Source of the DNA: Betaproteobacteria bacterium
Lineage (GTDB): Bacteria > Pseudomonadota > Gammaproteobacteria > Burkholderiales > SG8-41
NCBI GenBank assembly: GCA_029863175.1
Contig: JAOTVX010000006.1
Coordinates: forward strand, 1-64,000
Reading direction: 5' to 3'
Length of the DNA stretch: 64,000 nt
Position numbers and translations under genes: made by a program. Each line of letters opens with the position of its first letter. Position 1 is the first letter of the stretch. Under the pieces are notes generated by a model. It was not told the origin of the DNA. It saw only the letters and a program-made list of their open reading frames with translations, and did no database searches. This document shows, in pieces, positions 17,145 through 24,886 of this stretch.

Positions 17145-17951
17145 TTAGTCGGCGCGACTGACCTTGTCTGCCAAAAAACCGTAGCCGCCTTCGCGGGAGA
17201 GCGTGCGTCGCGTCGCCTCGAGCTTGCAGACGAGGTCGATATCGATGTTCGGGCCGATGTTCACCTCCGGCCCGAACTGCCGGAACAACCAAGCCTGGTG
17301 GACTGTGGCTTCGGCCTCGAACACGACACGCTCGAGGCCGACGCGGGCGGCCAGCTCCGCCAGCTTGCCGGCCTGCGGATTTTCGGCGCGGCTTCCAAGG
17401 CACAGGTCGAGCTGGGACTTCTCCACGATCACGAGGTCGCAACCGGCCTCGAGCATCACGCGGATGTCATCCGCGGTGCGCTCCACGTCAAATATTTCGC
17501 TCGGATATTTCTCTCCGACCTCGAACAGGACCTTGAGGCCGGCCTGTCTGGCTTGCTGGATGTAGCGCACCTTGTCGTCCAGGGTGAGCGGGATGATGTT
17601 CTCCGAGAGCTCGACCGCGGTAAAACCCAGGTGCGCCAGCGTCGCGAAAGTGCGCTCGACCGCATTGGACAGGACCGCCATCTCGAACACGATGCCGCCG
17701 GGATTCACGTCAATGTTGTGGCGGCGGTAAAGGTCGATCTTGCGGCGGGTGAAATCGGTTTCCTCGTCGCGCATTAGCAAGACGAAGAGGTGCCGGACCT
17801 TGACGTAGTCGATGAACTCTCCAACCGCTTCAATCCAGCTCGCGGCAAGGTCGTAGCCCAGGCCAAGATCGCGCGCGAGCGTGAGGCCGGCGCGGCGCGG
17901 CTTGCGGCTGTGCTCGGGCATTTCCACGAAATGGAGGGCGCGTTCCTGCAC
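17145..17951 (-). CDS. ComA-family (phosphosulfolactate synthase-like) enzyme
   Basis: A 268-residue TIM-barrel protein. RKPRRAGLTLARDLGLGY near residue 16 and the run FTAVELSEN, LFEVGEKYP, LVIVEKSQ and FRQFGPEVNIG match the order of conserved blocks in the ComA family. Archaeal ComA adds sulfite to phosphoenolpyruvate in coenzyme M synthesis. Bacterial members are usually of unproven function, and no comB/comC or sulfonate genes lie nearby. The assignment is to the family, not the reaction. Confidence 0.75.
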   Translation of the reverse strand: MQERALHFVEMPEHSRKPRRAGLTLARDLGLGYDLAASWIEAVGEFIDYVKVRHLFVLLMRDEETDFTRRKIDLYRRHNIDVNPGGIVFEMAVLSNAVERTFATLAHLGFTAVELSENIIPLTLDDKVRYIQQARQAGLKVLFEVGEKYPSEIFDVERTADDIRVMLEAGCDLVIVEKSQLDLCLGSRAENPQAGKLAELAARVGLERVVFEAEATVHQAWLFRQFGPEVNIGPNIDIDLVCKLEATRRTLSREGGYGFLADKVSRAD

Positions 17952-18017
17952 TTGGCCTCCTGCGAGTGGGCTGGTGGCGACCGGCTTGCAGCAATAAACG
18001 GGTGGCTGCGGCCGGCG

Positions 18018-19397
18018 TCAATAGGGTAGCGCTGTGCCAGGCCTTGCGGCAAGGATCACCTTGCGGAAGTCTTCCTGAATGCGCCTCATTGCCGCCTCGT
18101 CGTCGGCCTCGAAGCGCAGCACGACGACTGGCGTCGTGTTGGAGGCGCGCGCGAGCCCGAAGCCGTCCTCGTATTCGACCCGCAGCCCGTCGATCTTGAT
18201 CACCTCACGCGCGTTCGTGAATCGGGCGGTCCTCTGCAATTGCTCGATCAGCGCATAGTTCTCACCTTCCGCGAGCTTCACGTGCAGCTCCGGCGTGCTC
18301 ACGGCATCGGGGAGTGCTTCCAGCACCGCGCTCGGATCCGCCTCGCGCGACAGGATCTCGAGCAGGCGCGCCCCCGCGTAGAGGGCATCATCGAAGCCGT
18401 ACCAGCGCTCCTTGAAAAAAGTGTGCCCGCTCATTTCACCGGCGAGCAGGGCGCCTGTTTCCTTCAGCTTCTGCTTGATGAGCGAGTGCCCGGTCTTCCA
18501 AAGTACCGGCTCGCCGCCACGCTCTCGGATCCAGGAGAACAGGTGACGCGTGGATTTCACGTCGAAGATGATCTTCGCGCCCGGGTGGCGCTTGAGAACG
18601 TCGGCCGCGAATAGCATGAGCTGGCGGTCGGGATAGATGATCTTGCCGTTTTTTGTCACCACGCCGAGGCGGTCCCCGTCGCCGTCAAACGCGAAACCCA
18701 GCTCACCCTTGCCCGCCGCCAACGCTGTTTGGACGTCGACCAGGTTTTTTGGCTGCGAGGGATCAGGGTGGTGATTGGGGAAGCTGCCATCGACCTCGCA
18801 GAAAAGCTCCGTCAGCTCGCACCCCAGTCGGCGATAGAGCTCCGGGGCGGTTCCGCCGGCCACGCCATTGCCGCAATCCACAACCAGACGCATCGGTCGC
18901 GCGAGCCTGACGTCGCCGGTAATGCGCTTGAGGTAAGCCTCGCGCACGTCCTCGGTCCGGTAGCCACCGCTACCGCGCTCAAGATGCCCTGTTTCGATGC
19001 GCTGGCGCAGCGCCTGGATCGCCTCGCCGGAGAGGGTCTCGCCGGCGATCATGATCTTCAGGCCGTTGTACTCGGGCGGATTGTGCGAGCCTGTCACCGC
19101 AACGCCAGAGAGCGTGTCGAAGTGGTGCGTGGCAAAGTAGAGCACTGGCGTGGCGGCCTGGCCGATATCGATTACGTCGACACCGCTCGACTGCAGCCCA
19201 CGGGCCAGTGCGGCGGTGAGCTCGGGGCCGGAATGGCGGCCGTCACGGCCGACTGCGACCGTTTTGCGCCCGCGCGCGATCGCCTCCGAGCCGACTGCCT
19301 GGCCAATCGCAACGACGATTTCGGGCGTTAGCGTGCGCCCGACGATGCCGCGAATGTCATAAGCCTTGAAAATTTCCGGGGGTACTCGGTTCGACAT
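18018..19397 (-). CDS. algC: Phosphomannomutase/phosphoglucomutase
   Basis: Interconverts hexose 1- and 6-phosphates for LPS and exopolysaccharide precursors. It is 459 residues. The start has FKAYDIRGIVG; the catalytic phosphoserine loop is GVAVTGSHNPPEYNG at about 102; the Mg loop is FDGDGDRLG at about 240; the sugar loop is GEMSGHTFF; the phosphate loop is RASNTTPVVVLRFEA. All key residues are present. It is the type used by pseudomonads and Betaproteobacteria (AlgC). Confidence 0.93.
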   Translation of the reverse strand: MSNRVPPEIFKAYDIRGIVGRTLTPEIVVAIGQAVGSEAIARGRKTVAVGRDGRHSGPELTAALARGLQSSGVDVIDIGQAATPVLYFATHHFDTLSGVAVTGSHNPPEYNGLKIMIAGETLSGEAIQALRQRIETGHLERGSGGYRTEDVREAYLKRITGDVRLARPMRLVVDCGNGVAGGTAPELYRRLGCELTELFCEVDGSFPNHHPDPSQPKNLVDVQTALAAGKGELGFAFDGDGDRLGVVTKNGKIIYPDRQLMLFAADVLKRHPGAKIIFDVKSTRHLFSWIRERGGEPVLWKTGHSLIKQKLKETGALLAGEMSGHTFFKERWYGFDDALYAGARLLEILSREADPSAVLEALPDAVSTPELHVKLAEGENYALIEQLQRTARFTNAREVIKIDGLRVEYEDGFGLARASNTTPVVVLRFEADDEAAMRRIQEDFRKVILAARPGTALPY

Positions 19398-19468
19398 GGT
19401 TTAAGGAGTGCAGGTGCCCTGATGTTTTCTATCGTCGCCAATATACCCGGAAATGTTTCAGGGAAGAA

Positions 19469-20470
19469 CTATAATTTTTCAGCGCTTGCGCTGAAAAATT
19501 CCAGGATTCGGCACGGGGGCCAGCGCAGATTGCCGGGGAAAAGCCCGCTGATGAAGCCGACGTGCCCACCGCTGTCTGGCTGCTCGAGCAGCACCGAAGG
19601 GGCAACTTCATGCGGCGCAGGTAGGGCGCCGCATGGGAGGAAGGGATCATTGCGGGCATTGATCATAAGCGTTGGCACCGCAATGTGCCGCAACCAGGGC
19701 TTGCTGCTGGCGCGGGTCCAGTAATCATCGACACCCGCGAAGCCATGCAGGGGAGCCGTCACGAGGTCGTCGAACCCTCGCAACGTGTATGCCGCGCGTA
19801 CACGCGTGGCATCATATAGCTCGGGATAATACCCGAGCTTTTCGAGCGCTTTCTTCTTCATGGTCGCCAGGAAATGGCGCCGGTAAATTAGGTTAAATCC
19901 CCGATCCAACGCCTCGCCCGCGGCCATCAGGTCAACGGGAGCCGACACGGCTGCGGCTTTCCGCACGATCGCCCGGGCGTCGGCTCCCGTTTCGCCGAGC
20001 CATTTGAGCAGCATATTGCCACCGAGCGAGACGCCGACCGCGTAAACAGGGGCGCCGGCGACCTCTGCGGCGAAACGCCGCAGGATCCAGTCTGCTTCGG
20101 CGCTGTCGCCGGAATGATAGGCGCGCGGCAGCCGATTGATCTCGCCGCCGCAGCCGCGGAAGTGGACGACGGCACCGCGCCATCCACGGCGCGAGACCTC
20201 CGCCATCAGTGCGATCGCGTAGTGGCTGCGCGAGCTGCCCTCGAGCCCGTGAAAGAGCACAACCAATGGAACCGTCTCCGGTTCCATTAAGTTAATCCGG
20301 CGCGGTTCTAGCGCCGGATTAACTATCCAGTCGAGCTCGATGAAGTCGCCGTCAGGCGTGTCCCAGCGTTCGCGCCGGTAGCGAACGCTTGGCCGCGGCG
20401 CGAAAAGCGCTGCGTAGACGGTCTGCGCGTGGCCGTCGCGCAGCCACCAGGAGGGACGGTATACGCTCAA
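19469..20470 (-). CDS. yheT: YheT-family alpha/beta hydrolase
   Basis: A 333-residue hydrolase of the YheT/ABHD family. LFHGLEGSSRSHY is the oxyanion loop, and YAVGVSLGGNMLLKWLG holds the nucleophile Ser. The late NDPFLP and GGHVGF supply Asp and His. Two adjacent palindromes (20265-20324) encode about 18 extra residues (NPALEPRRINLMEPETVP) before the core sheet, and a third palindrome encodes the C-terminus (FFSASAEKL). The reading frame is intact through all three. The natural substrate is unknown. Confidence 0.9.
   Translation of the reverse strand: MSVYRPSWWLRDGHAQTVYAALFAPRPSVRYRRERWDTPDGDFIELDWIVNPALEPRRINLMEPETVPLVVLFHGLEGSSRSHYAIALMAEVSRRGWRGAVVHFRGCGGEINRLPRAYHSGDSAEADWILRRFAAEVAGAPVYAVGVSLGGNMLLKWLGETGADARAIVRKAAAVSAPVDLMAAGEALDRGFNLIYRRHFLATMKKKALEKLGYYPELYDATRVRAAYTLRGFDDLVTAPLHGFAGVDDYWTRASSKPWLRHIAVPTLMINARNDPFLPCGALPAPHEVAPSVLLEQPDSGGHVGFISGLFPGNLRWPPCRILEFFSASAEKL
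19473..19500. repeat. Perfect palindrome at the yheT 3' end
   Basis: AATTTTTCAGCGC and GCGCTGAAAAATT form a perfect 13-bp stem with a 2-base loop. It is translated as the last residues of YheT and could also act as a terminator, since the AT-rich outer part gives a T-run on either strand. Confidence 0.75.
20265..20324. repeat. Two adjacent palindromes in frame inside yheT
   Basis: AATGGAACC/GGTTCCATT (20265-20288, 6-base loop) and AGTTAATCCGGCGC/GCGCCGGATTAACT (20290-20324, 7-base loop) are both perfect. They lie side by side in the coding sequence at about residues 49-69 and keep the frame open. The encoded segment has no counterpart in the YheT family as I know it. Confidence 0.75.
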
Positions 20471-20484
20471 TTTCCGGGCATGCG

Positions 20485-21942
20485 TCAGTGCGCCTCAAGA
20501 AAACGCTCGACGCGGTCATTCATGTAGCTGTAGAACGGATTGTGCCGCAGTCTCAGTAGCACTGTGGGCGAGACCGTTAGCAACCCACGTTCCCCCAGAA
20601 GCTCTGGCTTGCCGAGGAAGATCATTTTCTCCAGCACGGGCGGCTTCGCTCCGTAGATCGGGTCATCCGGTGGAAATGGCAGGGCAACGTGGGACAAAGA
20701 GAATATCTCTTCAGGCCAAACAAGCTCGGTTGGTTGGCGCGTCACCTCGTTGCTCATGGGGGCGCGATGGATCGCATGGAGCTCGAGAGAATCTGTTCGG
20801 GTATTGGTAAGCACCGTAAGCGCGAAGGGCAGCGCGGGCCCCCGCAGCAGATGGCCCGAGACCTCGAGCGCGCCGGCCCGGAATAGTTCCACAGCATCGG
20901 CATGTCGATTGAGATCGAACACCACGGCCTCGTGGCCCCCGGGCGCAAGGCGCCGCAACAAGGTGTCCACCACGGCCGGCGCGGACACGGTGGCATCCAC
21001 CGCTGACTGAAACGCCAGTATCTTCGGCATACCGACGACCGGCCCATTTCTGCCGAGCTCGGTGAGCCGCTCCGAAATGGCGCGGGTAATGCCATGGACC
21101 TGGTCGGCGGCGTTGACCGTGAACGACGTGTACTTGAATGGATCGTATTCGGGGCCGATGTCGGTCCAGGCGACTTTCGGCAAACCCAGCCACACCGAGA
21201 TGCGTCCCTGCCAGACAGCGAATGCCGCAGCGGGCGACACGCCAATCGCGGGGGAGATCAGCACCAATTTCTCGACGGCGGGCAAATCCTCGCCCTGCAA
21301 GCGCGCAAGCGCGTACTCCACGGCGAGCGCGGCGCCGGTCGAATAGCCGATGATATAGAGAGGCCGGTCAGCCCCAAGTCTTCGGCGCAGATCGCGGGCA
21401 GCGAGTCGTGTCGCAGCCGCCATGTCGCGCCAGTGCACGTGAAGAAGGGCCGCAGGCGCCGTGCCGTGTCCCGGCAGTCTCAGGCCGACGACGTGATGGC
21501 CGAGTGCGTGCAACCGCTCACCGAGCGCCCGCAGCGAGTACGGCGAGTCGGAAAGCCCATGCAGCAGGAGAACCCCTCCGCGCGGCTGCGGAACGGAGAG
21601 CTCGAACGTGCGGTTCCAGTTCACCGGCTGTACAAGCGGATCCGAGAGACTTCCCGCGGCATAGCGGTTTAATCGCCGCCGGGCCTCAAGCGGAACTTTG
21701 TCATAGACTCGCGCTTTGACCTGCGCGAACAGCTGCTCCTCGCGCGCCCGGTAGTCGGCGAGTGTTTTGACCTTCCCGGCATCGCTGGCGCGAAATTCTG
21801 CATCGAGGCGCACGGTGTGCCACACCATCAAGTCGGGTAGACCTTCGAGGTGCACCCCATAGGCCGCCACTGCCGCGAGGACGACCGCGCTCGCGCCGTA
21901 GATCGCGAACAAGATCGCGTGCTTGGACAATCCCCGAATCAT
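20485..21942 (-). CDS. Membrane-anchored alpha/beta hydrolase
   Basis: About 485 residues: one N-terminal membrane segment (ILFAIYGASAVVLAAVAAYG), a linker, then a serine hydrolase domain. GVLLLHGLSDSPYSLR is the oxyanion region, RLPGHGTAP follows, and YIIGYSTGAALAVEYAL carries the nucleophile in GYSTG. The start at 21942 (MIRGLSKH) is preferred over one 25 residues upstream. It lies 14 bases from yheT on the same strand. It resembles carboxylesterase/monoacylglycerol lipase types; substrate unknown. Confidence 0.75.
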   Translation of the reverse strand: MIRGLSKHAILFAIYGASAVVLAAVAAYGVHLEGLPDLMVWHTVRLDAEFRASDAGKVKTLADYRAREEQLFAQVKARVYDKVPLEARRRLNRYAAGSLSDPLVQPVNWNRTFELSVPQPRGGVLLLHGLSDSPYSLRALGERLHALGHHVVGLRLPGHGTAPAALLHVHWRDMAAATRLAARDLRRRLGADRPLYIIGYSTGAALAVEYALARLQGEDLPAVEKLVLISPAIGVSPAAAFAVWQGRISVWLGLPKVAWTDIGPEYDPFKYTSFTVNAADQVHGITRAISERLTELGRNGPVVGMPKILAFQSAVDATVSAPAVVDTLLRRLAPGGHEAVVFDLNRHADAVELFRAGALEVSGHLLRGPALPFALTVLTNTRTDSLELHAIHRAPMSNEVTRQPTELVWPEEIFSLSHVALPFPPDDPIYGAKPPVLEKMIFLGKPELLGERGLLTVSPTVLLRLRHNPFYSYMNDRVERFLEAH

Positions 21943-22060
21943 GACCGCTGACAGCTTAACATTTCTGGGTTTGGGGCCGCGCGAGGCGGTGTGCCGTACT
22001 GGTCCCGGCAACTGCAATCAAGCGACATGCCGTGTTATCAGGCGCGTCGCGGCCGGCAAT

Positions 22061-22264
22061 TCACGCGAAGCCGTAGAGCACGGCGGGGTTGGTGACCAAT
22101 AGTCGCAGCAGCGCCTGAAAGCCGGGCGCCTCGATGCCTTCGTCGCTACGCACGCGTCCCAGATGGTCGAACACATGGCAGTGGCAGTCGGTCGTGCCCG
22201 CCGGGATGGCGTGCTTTGGCTGGCGGGCCGTGGGGTCGGGCCCTTGGCAGAGCGGCGGCTGCAT
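22061..22264 (-). pseudogene. Amidohydrolase-2 remnant with internal deletion
   Basis: The short frame begins with a typical metal-dependent amidohydrolase N-terminus (PAGTTDCHCHVFDHLGRV, with the HxH-type metal motif). It then jumps to a typical C-terminus (LLRLLVTNPAVLYGFA). About 200 residues of the TIM barrel are missing. It reads as a gene collapsed by deletion and cannot encode an active enzyme. The preferred start is at 22264. Confidence 0.65.
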
Positions 22265-22277
22265 TACGGAGCAACGT

Positions 22278-22367
22278 GAATCGTAAATCGTGAATCGTGA
22301 ATCGACCAAGCGGGCGTGGGGCGCCGCGCGCCCACGCAACTCGTCACCCGTCAGCCGTCACTCGTCA
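22278..22367. repeat. Two-armed heptanucleotide element with hairpin core
   Basis: Left arm: TGAATCG, TAAATCG, TGAATCG, TGAATCG (22278-22305). Core: a perfect hairpin GCGTGGGCGC-CGC-GCGCCCACGC (22315-22337). Right arm: CTCGTCA, CCCGTCA, GCCGTCA, CTCGTCA (22340-22367). It is one of the clearest copies of the arm-core-arm design and separates two decayed gene remnants. Confidence 0.85.
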
Positions 22368-22380
22368 CGCTTTTCCAGCG

Positions 22381-22534
22381 TCAGTGGCGGTAGGACTGAT
22401 CGACGCGATCGAGCTTGCGCAGGAGCGCAGGCCATTCGAGCAGTCCAAAGCGCCGCCGCACGCCCGGCTGGAACAAGTGCCATGACTGACCTGCTCGCGA
22501 ACGGGTTTGGTGATCTTGATGGCCGGGGCATTCA
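22381..22534 (-). pseudogene. Frameshifted small gene remnant
   Basis: An ATG at 22532-22534 with a good upstream AAAGGAG site begins MNAPAIKITKPVREQV. A different frame then gives the protein-like stretch WHLFQPGVRRRFGLLEWP, continuing for 16 more codons to the TGA complementary to 22381-22383. The two halves join only with a frame change, so this looks like a short gene broken by an indel. The family is not recognised. Confidence 0.4.
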
Positions 22535-22573
22535 TGGCGATCTCCTTTTTATGTCGTGCGGCAATTCTACCGG

Positions 22574-22662
22574 CGTTCGTGTTCCAAGTTCCAAGTTCAA
22601 AGTTCCGCGTTCAATGCGCGGACTTCGTAATCCACTGTCGTCCAACCTTGAACCTTGAACTA
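22574..22662. repeat. Two-armed GTTCCAA/TTGAACC heptanucleotide element
   Basis: Six units at 22574-22615 (CGTTCGT, GTTCCAA, GTTCCAA, GTTCAAA, GTTCCGC, GTTCAAT) face complementary units at 22642-22662 (CCAACCT, TGAACCT, TGAACTA). The element lies directly at the 3' end of the flavoprotein gene and overlaps its stop codon. Confidence 0.8.
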
Positions 22663-24165
22663 TCGTTTCTTGACGTAGGCGGCGGCGCTGGTACCGGCGA
22701 GCTTGCCGAAAACGGACCCGGAGGTAAGTCCGGTGCCGCCCGGGTAATTGTGATAGAAGATTCCGCCGACCATCTCTCCCGCGGCGTAGAGCCCCGGAAT
22801 GGGCTTCCCCGCGGTGTCCTCGACCTCGGCGCCGTTGCTGACCTTGACCCCGCCGAAGCTGAACGTCACGCCGCAGGTGACCGCGTAGGCCTCGAACGGC
22901 GGCTCATCCACCCGGTTGGCCCAGTTGCTCTTGTTGATCTTGAGGCCCTCTGTGCGGCGGCCGTCCTTGATCGCCATATTGAACGGGATATCGGTGCGTA
23001 CCGCATTGTTGTAATCCTGGATCTCGCGCAGGCAGTTTTCAGCGTCCACGCCCTCGAGCTTCTGCACCAGCTCCTCGAGCGTGTCGGCGCGCGCCTTCGT
23101 CACCTGCTTGATGCGGTACTCGTCGCGCAGCGCCGGAATGATCTTCTTGTCGAAGATCTGCCAGGCGAACATGCCCGGCTGCTCGAGTATGACCCGGCCG
23201 TATTTGGCATAGGTGTAGTTGCGGAAATCGGCGCCTTCGTCCACGAAGCGCTCCCCGCGCGCATTCACCATGATGCCCCATGGGTAGCTGTGCTTCTGGA
23301 ACTGGTCGCCGACCGCAAGGTCGCCAAAGGGAGGGGAGTTCATATCCCAGCCCACGGCGTGACAGCCCGACCAGTGTCCGTAGGGCATGGCGCCGACCTC
23401 AAGCGCCATCTGGATGCCTTGGCCGGTGTTGTAGCGGGTACCACGCACTTTCGCGAGGTCCCAGCCAGGGCCGAGGTAGCGAGCGCGCATCTCGGCGTTG
23501 GATTCGAAGCCGCCGCAGGCGAGCACGACCGCCTGCGAAAGAATCTCCACGTTTTTGCCCTTGTGCCTGGCCCGAACACCCAGCACACGCCCGTCGTCAT
23601 CGGTAATCAGCGCGACCGCCGGCGTCTCGTAGAAGATCTTGATGCCTTCGCGTTCGCATGCCTTGTGCTCGTTCTCGACCAGGCCCGGGCCGCCGCCCCA
23701 GGTCTCTGCCGCCAGCCCGCCCCAGAACTTGAAGCGCTTGTCGTCGATCTTGTAGGACTGGCGTCCGTAGCTCGGCTGGAAACGCACGCCCTTCTTTCGC
23801 ATCCAGACCAGCGTTTCGAAGCTGCGTGAAATCAAGATTTCGCACAGGTCGGGGTCGGTGCGGTACTGCGTGATGCGGCCCATGTCGTCGTAGTAAGCCT
23901 CGGCCGTGTAGCTGCCAAAGTCATGGGTCTTCTTCTCTTCTTCGGTGAGGTCGGGAATGAGTTGCGCCAGATCATCAACGCCGTTAAATGCCACCCGCAT
24001 CAATCCGCCCGTGTAGCGGCTGTTTCCGCCGCAATCCTCGATCGGCGCGGCTTCCAGCATGATGACCGAGGCGCCGTTCTCGCGCGCGGCGAGAGCCGCG
24101 CAGGCGGCGGCATTGCCAGCGCCCACCACAATTACGTCGGGCTTGCCAAAATCCGTGGCGTTCAT
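22660..24165 (-). CDS. FAD-dependent oxidoreductase, TcuA/fumarate-reductase-like
   Basis: A 501-residue flavoprotein. The FAD-binding motif VVGAGNAAACAALAA is at about 13, and GGNSRYTGG and VVLACGGFESN are further FAD contacts. The C-terminus has FSFGGVKVSNGAEV and the dinucleotide loop LYAAGEMVGGIFYHNYPGGTGL. This is the fumarate reductase/succinate dehydrogenase flavoprotein superfamily, closest in feel to tricarballylate dehydrogenase TcuA. No TcuB or transporter gene is adjacent, so the substrate stays open. Confidence 0.8.
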   Translation of the reverse strand: MNATDFGKPDVIVVGAGNAAACAALAARENGASVIMLEAAPIEDCGGNSRYTGGLMRVAFNGVDDLAQLIPDLTEEEKKTHDFGSYTAEAYYDDMGRITQYRTDPDLCEILISRSFETLVWMRKKGVRFQPSYGRQSYKIDDKRFKFWGGLAAETWGGGPGLVENEHKACEREGIKIFYETPAVALITDDDGRVLGVRARHKGKNVEILSQAVVLACGGFESNAEMRARYLGPGWDLAKVRGTRYNTGQGIQMALEVGAMPYGHWSGCHAVGWDMNSPPFGDLAVGDQFQKHSYPWGIMVNARGERFVDEGADFRNYTYAKYGRVILEQPGMFAWQIFDKKIIPALRDEYRIKQVTKARADTLEELVQKLEGVDAENCLREIQDYNNAVRTDIPFNMAIKDGRRTEGLKINKSNWANRVDEPPFEAYAVTCGVTFSFGGVKVSNGAEVEDTAGKPIPGLYAAGEMVGGIFYHNYPGGTGLTSGSVFGKLAGTSAAAYVKKR

Positions 24166-24236
24166 CGCATACCTTTCTAGGATCGGAATTCGTTGAATTC
24201 TTCAGGCGTTACAATTTGCCACCGACGCGCCACGAA

Positions 24237-24674
24237 TTAGTGCAGCGTCTTCGGTTCGCGTCGCCGCTCGGGGGCGCCACTGGGCACGGCAGGGGCCGGT
24301 GAGGCATGGTGCGCTACCATGCGCCAGCCGCGCTCGGTTCTAAGGTAGATATTGGTCGCAATCATGGGTGCGCGCGAGCGGGACTCGCCGGGGATCGTGA
24401 TGTGCTCATAAACACTGTTCACGGAAAGCATCATGCCCCGCACGTAATGCTGATCACGCAGCTGAAAGCGCAGCGTTTGCCCGCCGGCAAATACCTGGCG
24501 CCAGGATTCGCGCACCCGCTCCACGCCGGCAACCCTGGCGCCTTGCGGGTGCACGCAGTAGATATCGTCGTCATCGGCCCATACGGCCATCATCGCCTCC
24601 AGGTCCGACTTGGTGAACGCGTCGTAAAACGCGGCCTCGGCGTCCTGCGGCGTGGGAAACAGTGCCTTCTTCAT
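24237..24674 (-). CDS. SnoaL-like / NTF2-fold protein
   Basis: A 145-residue cone-shaped NTF2-fold protein. It shows AFYDAFTKSDLEAMMAVWAD, DIYCVHPQGARVAGVERVR, and the terminal RTERGWRMVAHHASP typical of SnoaL/DUF4440 members. No catalytic set can be named. It lies about 70 bases from the flavoprotein gene on the same strand, between it and a palindrome, and could be co-transcribed with it. Confidence 0.8.
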   Translation of the reverse strand: MKKALFPTPQDAEAAFYDAFTKSDLEAMMAVWADDDDIYCVHPQGARVAGVERVRESWRQVFAGGQTLRFQLRDQHYVRGMMLSVNSVYEHITIPGESRSRAPMIATNIYLRTERGWRMVAHHASPAPAVPSGAPERRREPKTLH

Positions 24675-24679
24675 CTAGC

Positions 24680-24714
24680 TAGGAGTATGCCGGACTCTGG
24701 TCCGGAATACTCCT
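24680..24714. repeat. Imperfect palindrome of the AGGAGTNTG family (copy 1)
   Basis: AGGAGTATGCCGGA pairs with TCCGGAATACTCCT with one mismatch. It lies just upstream of the SnoaL-like gene start on the minus strand. A related, perfect copy lies about 170 bases away at 24853-24886. Confidence 0.7.
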
Positions 24715-24852
24715 TACAACAAAGCGCTTCCAACAATGCAAGCGAAAGACACCGCCTGCGACCTCTCGGTCCATCTCGTGGGTGCATCGATCAAGTCGGT
24801 ACGATGCGCTGTTACCCATATGCGGCGACGATCCTGGCGCGTTTTTTTAATA

Positions 24853-24886
24853 AGGAGTTTGTCGGACCTTGGTCCGACAAACTCCT
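24853..24886. repeat. Perfect 16-bp palindrome of the AGGAGTNTG family (copy 2)
   Basis: AGGAGTTTGTCGGACC, a 2-base TT loop and GGTCCGACAAACTCCT form a perfect stem. The outer arm touches the waaF stop codon, and on the minus strand the element could end the waaF transcript. Its outer and inner segments match copy 1, so the two are members of one REP-like family. Confidence 0.8.

Noticed and set aside
22507..23829. 440-codon plus-strand frame opposite the flavoprotein gene
   Set aside because: The minus strand shows FAD motifs in order; the plus frame has none and begins in a repeat array.
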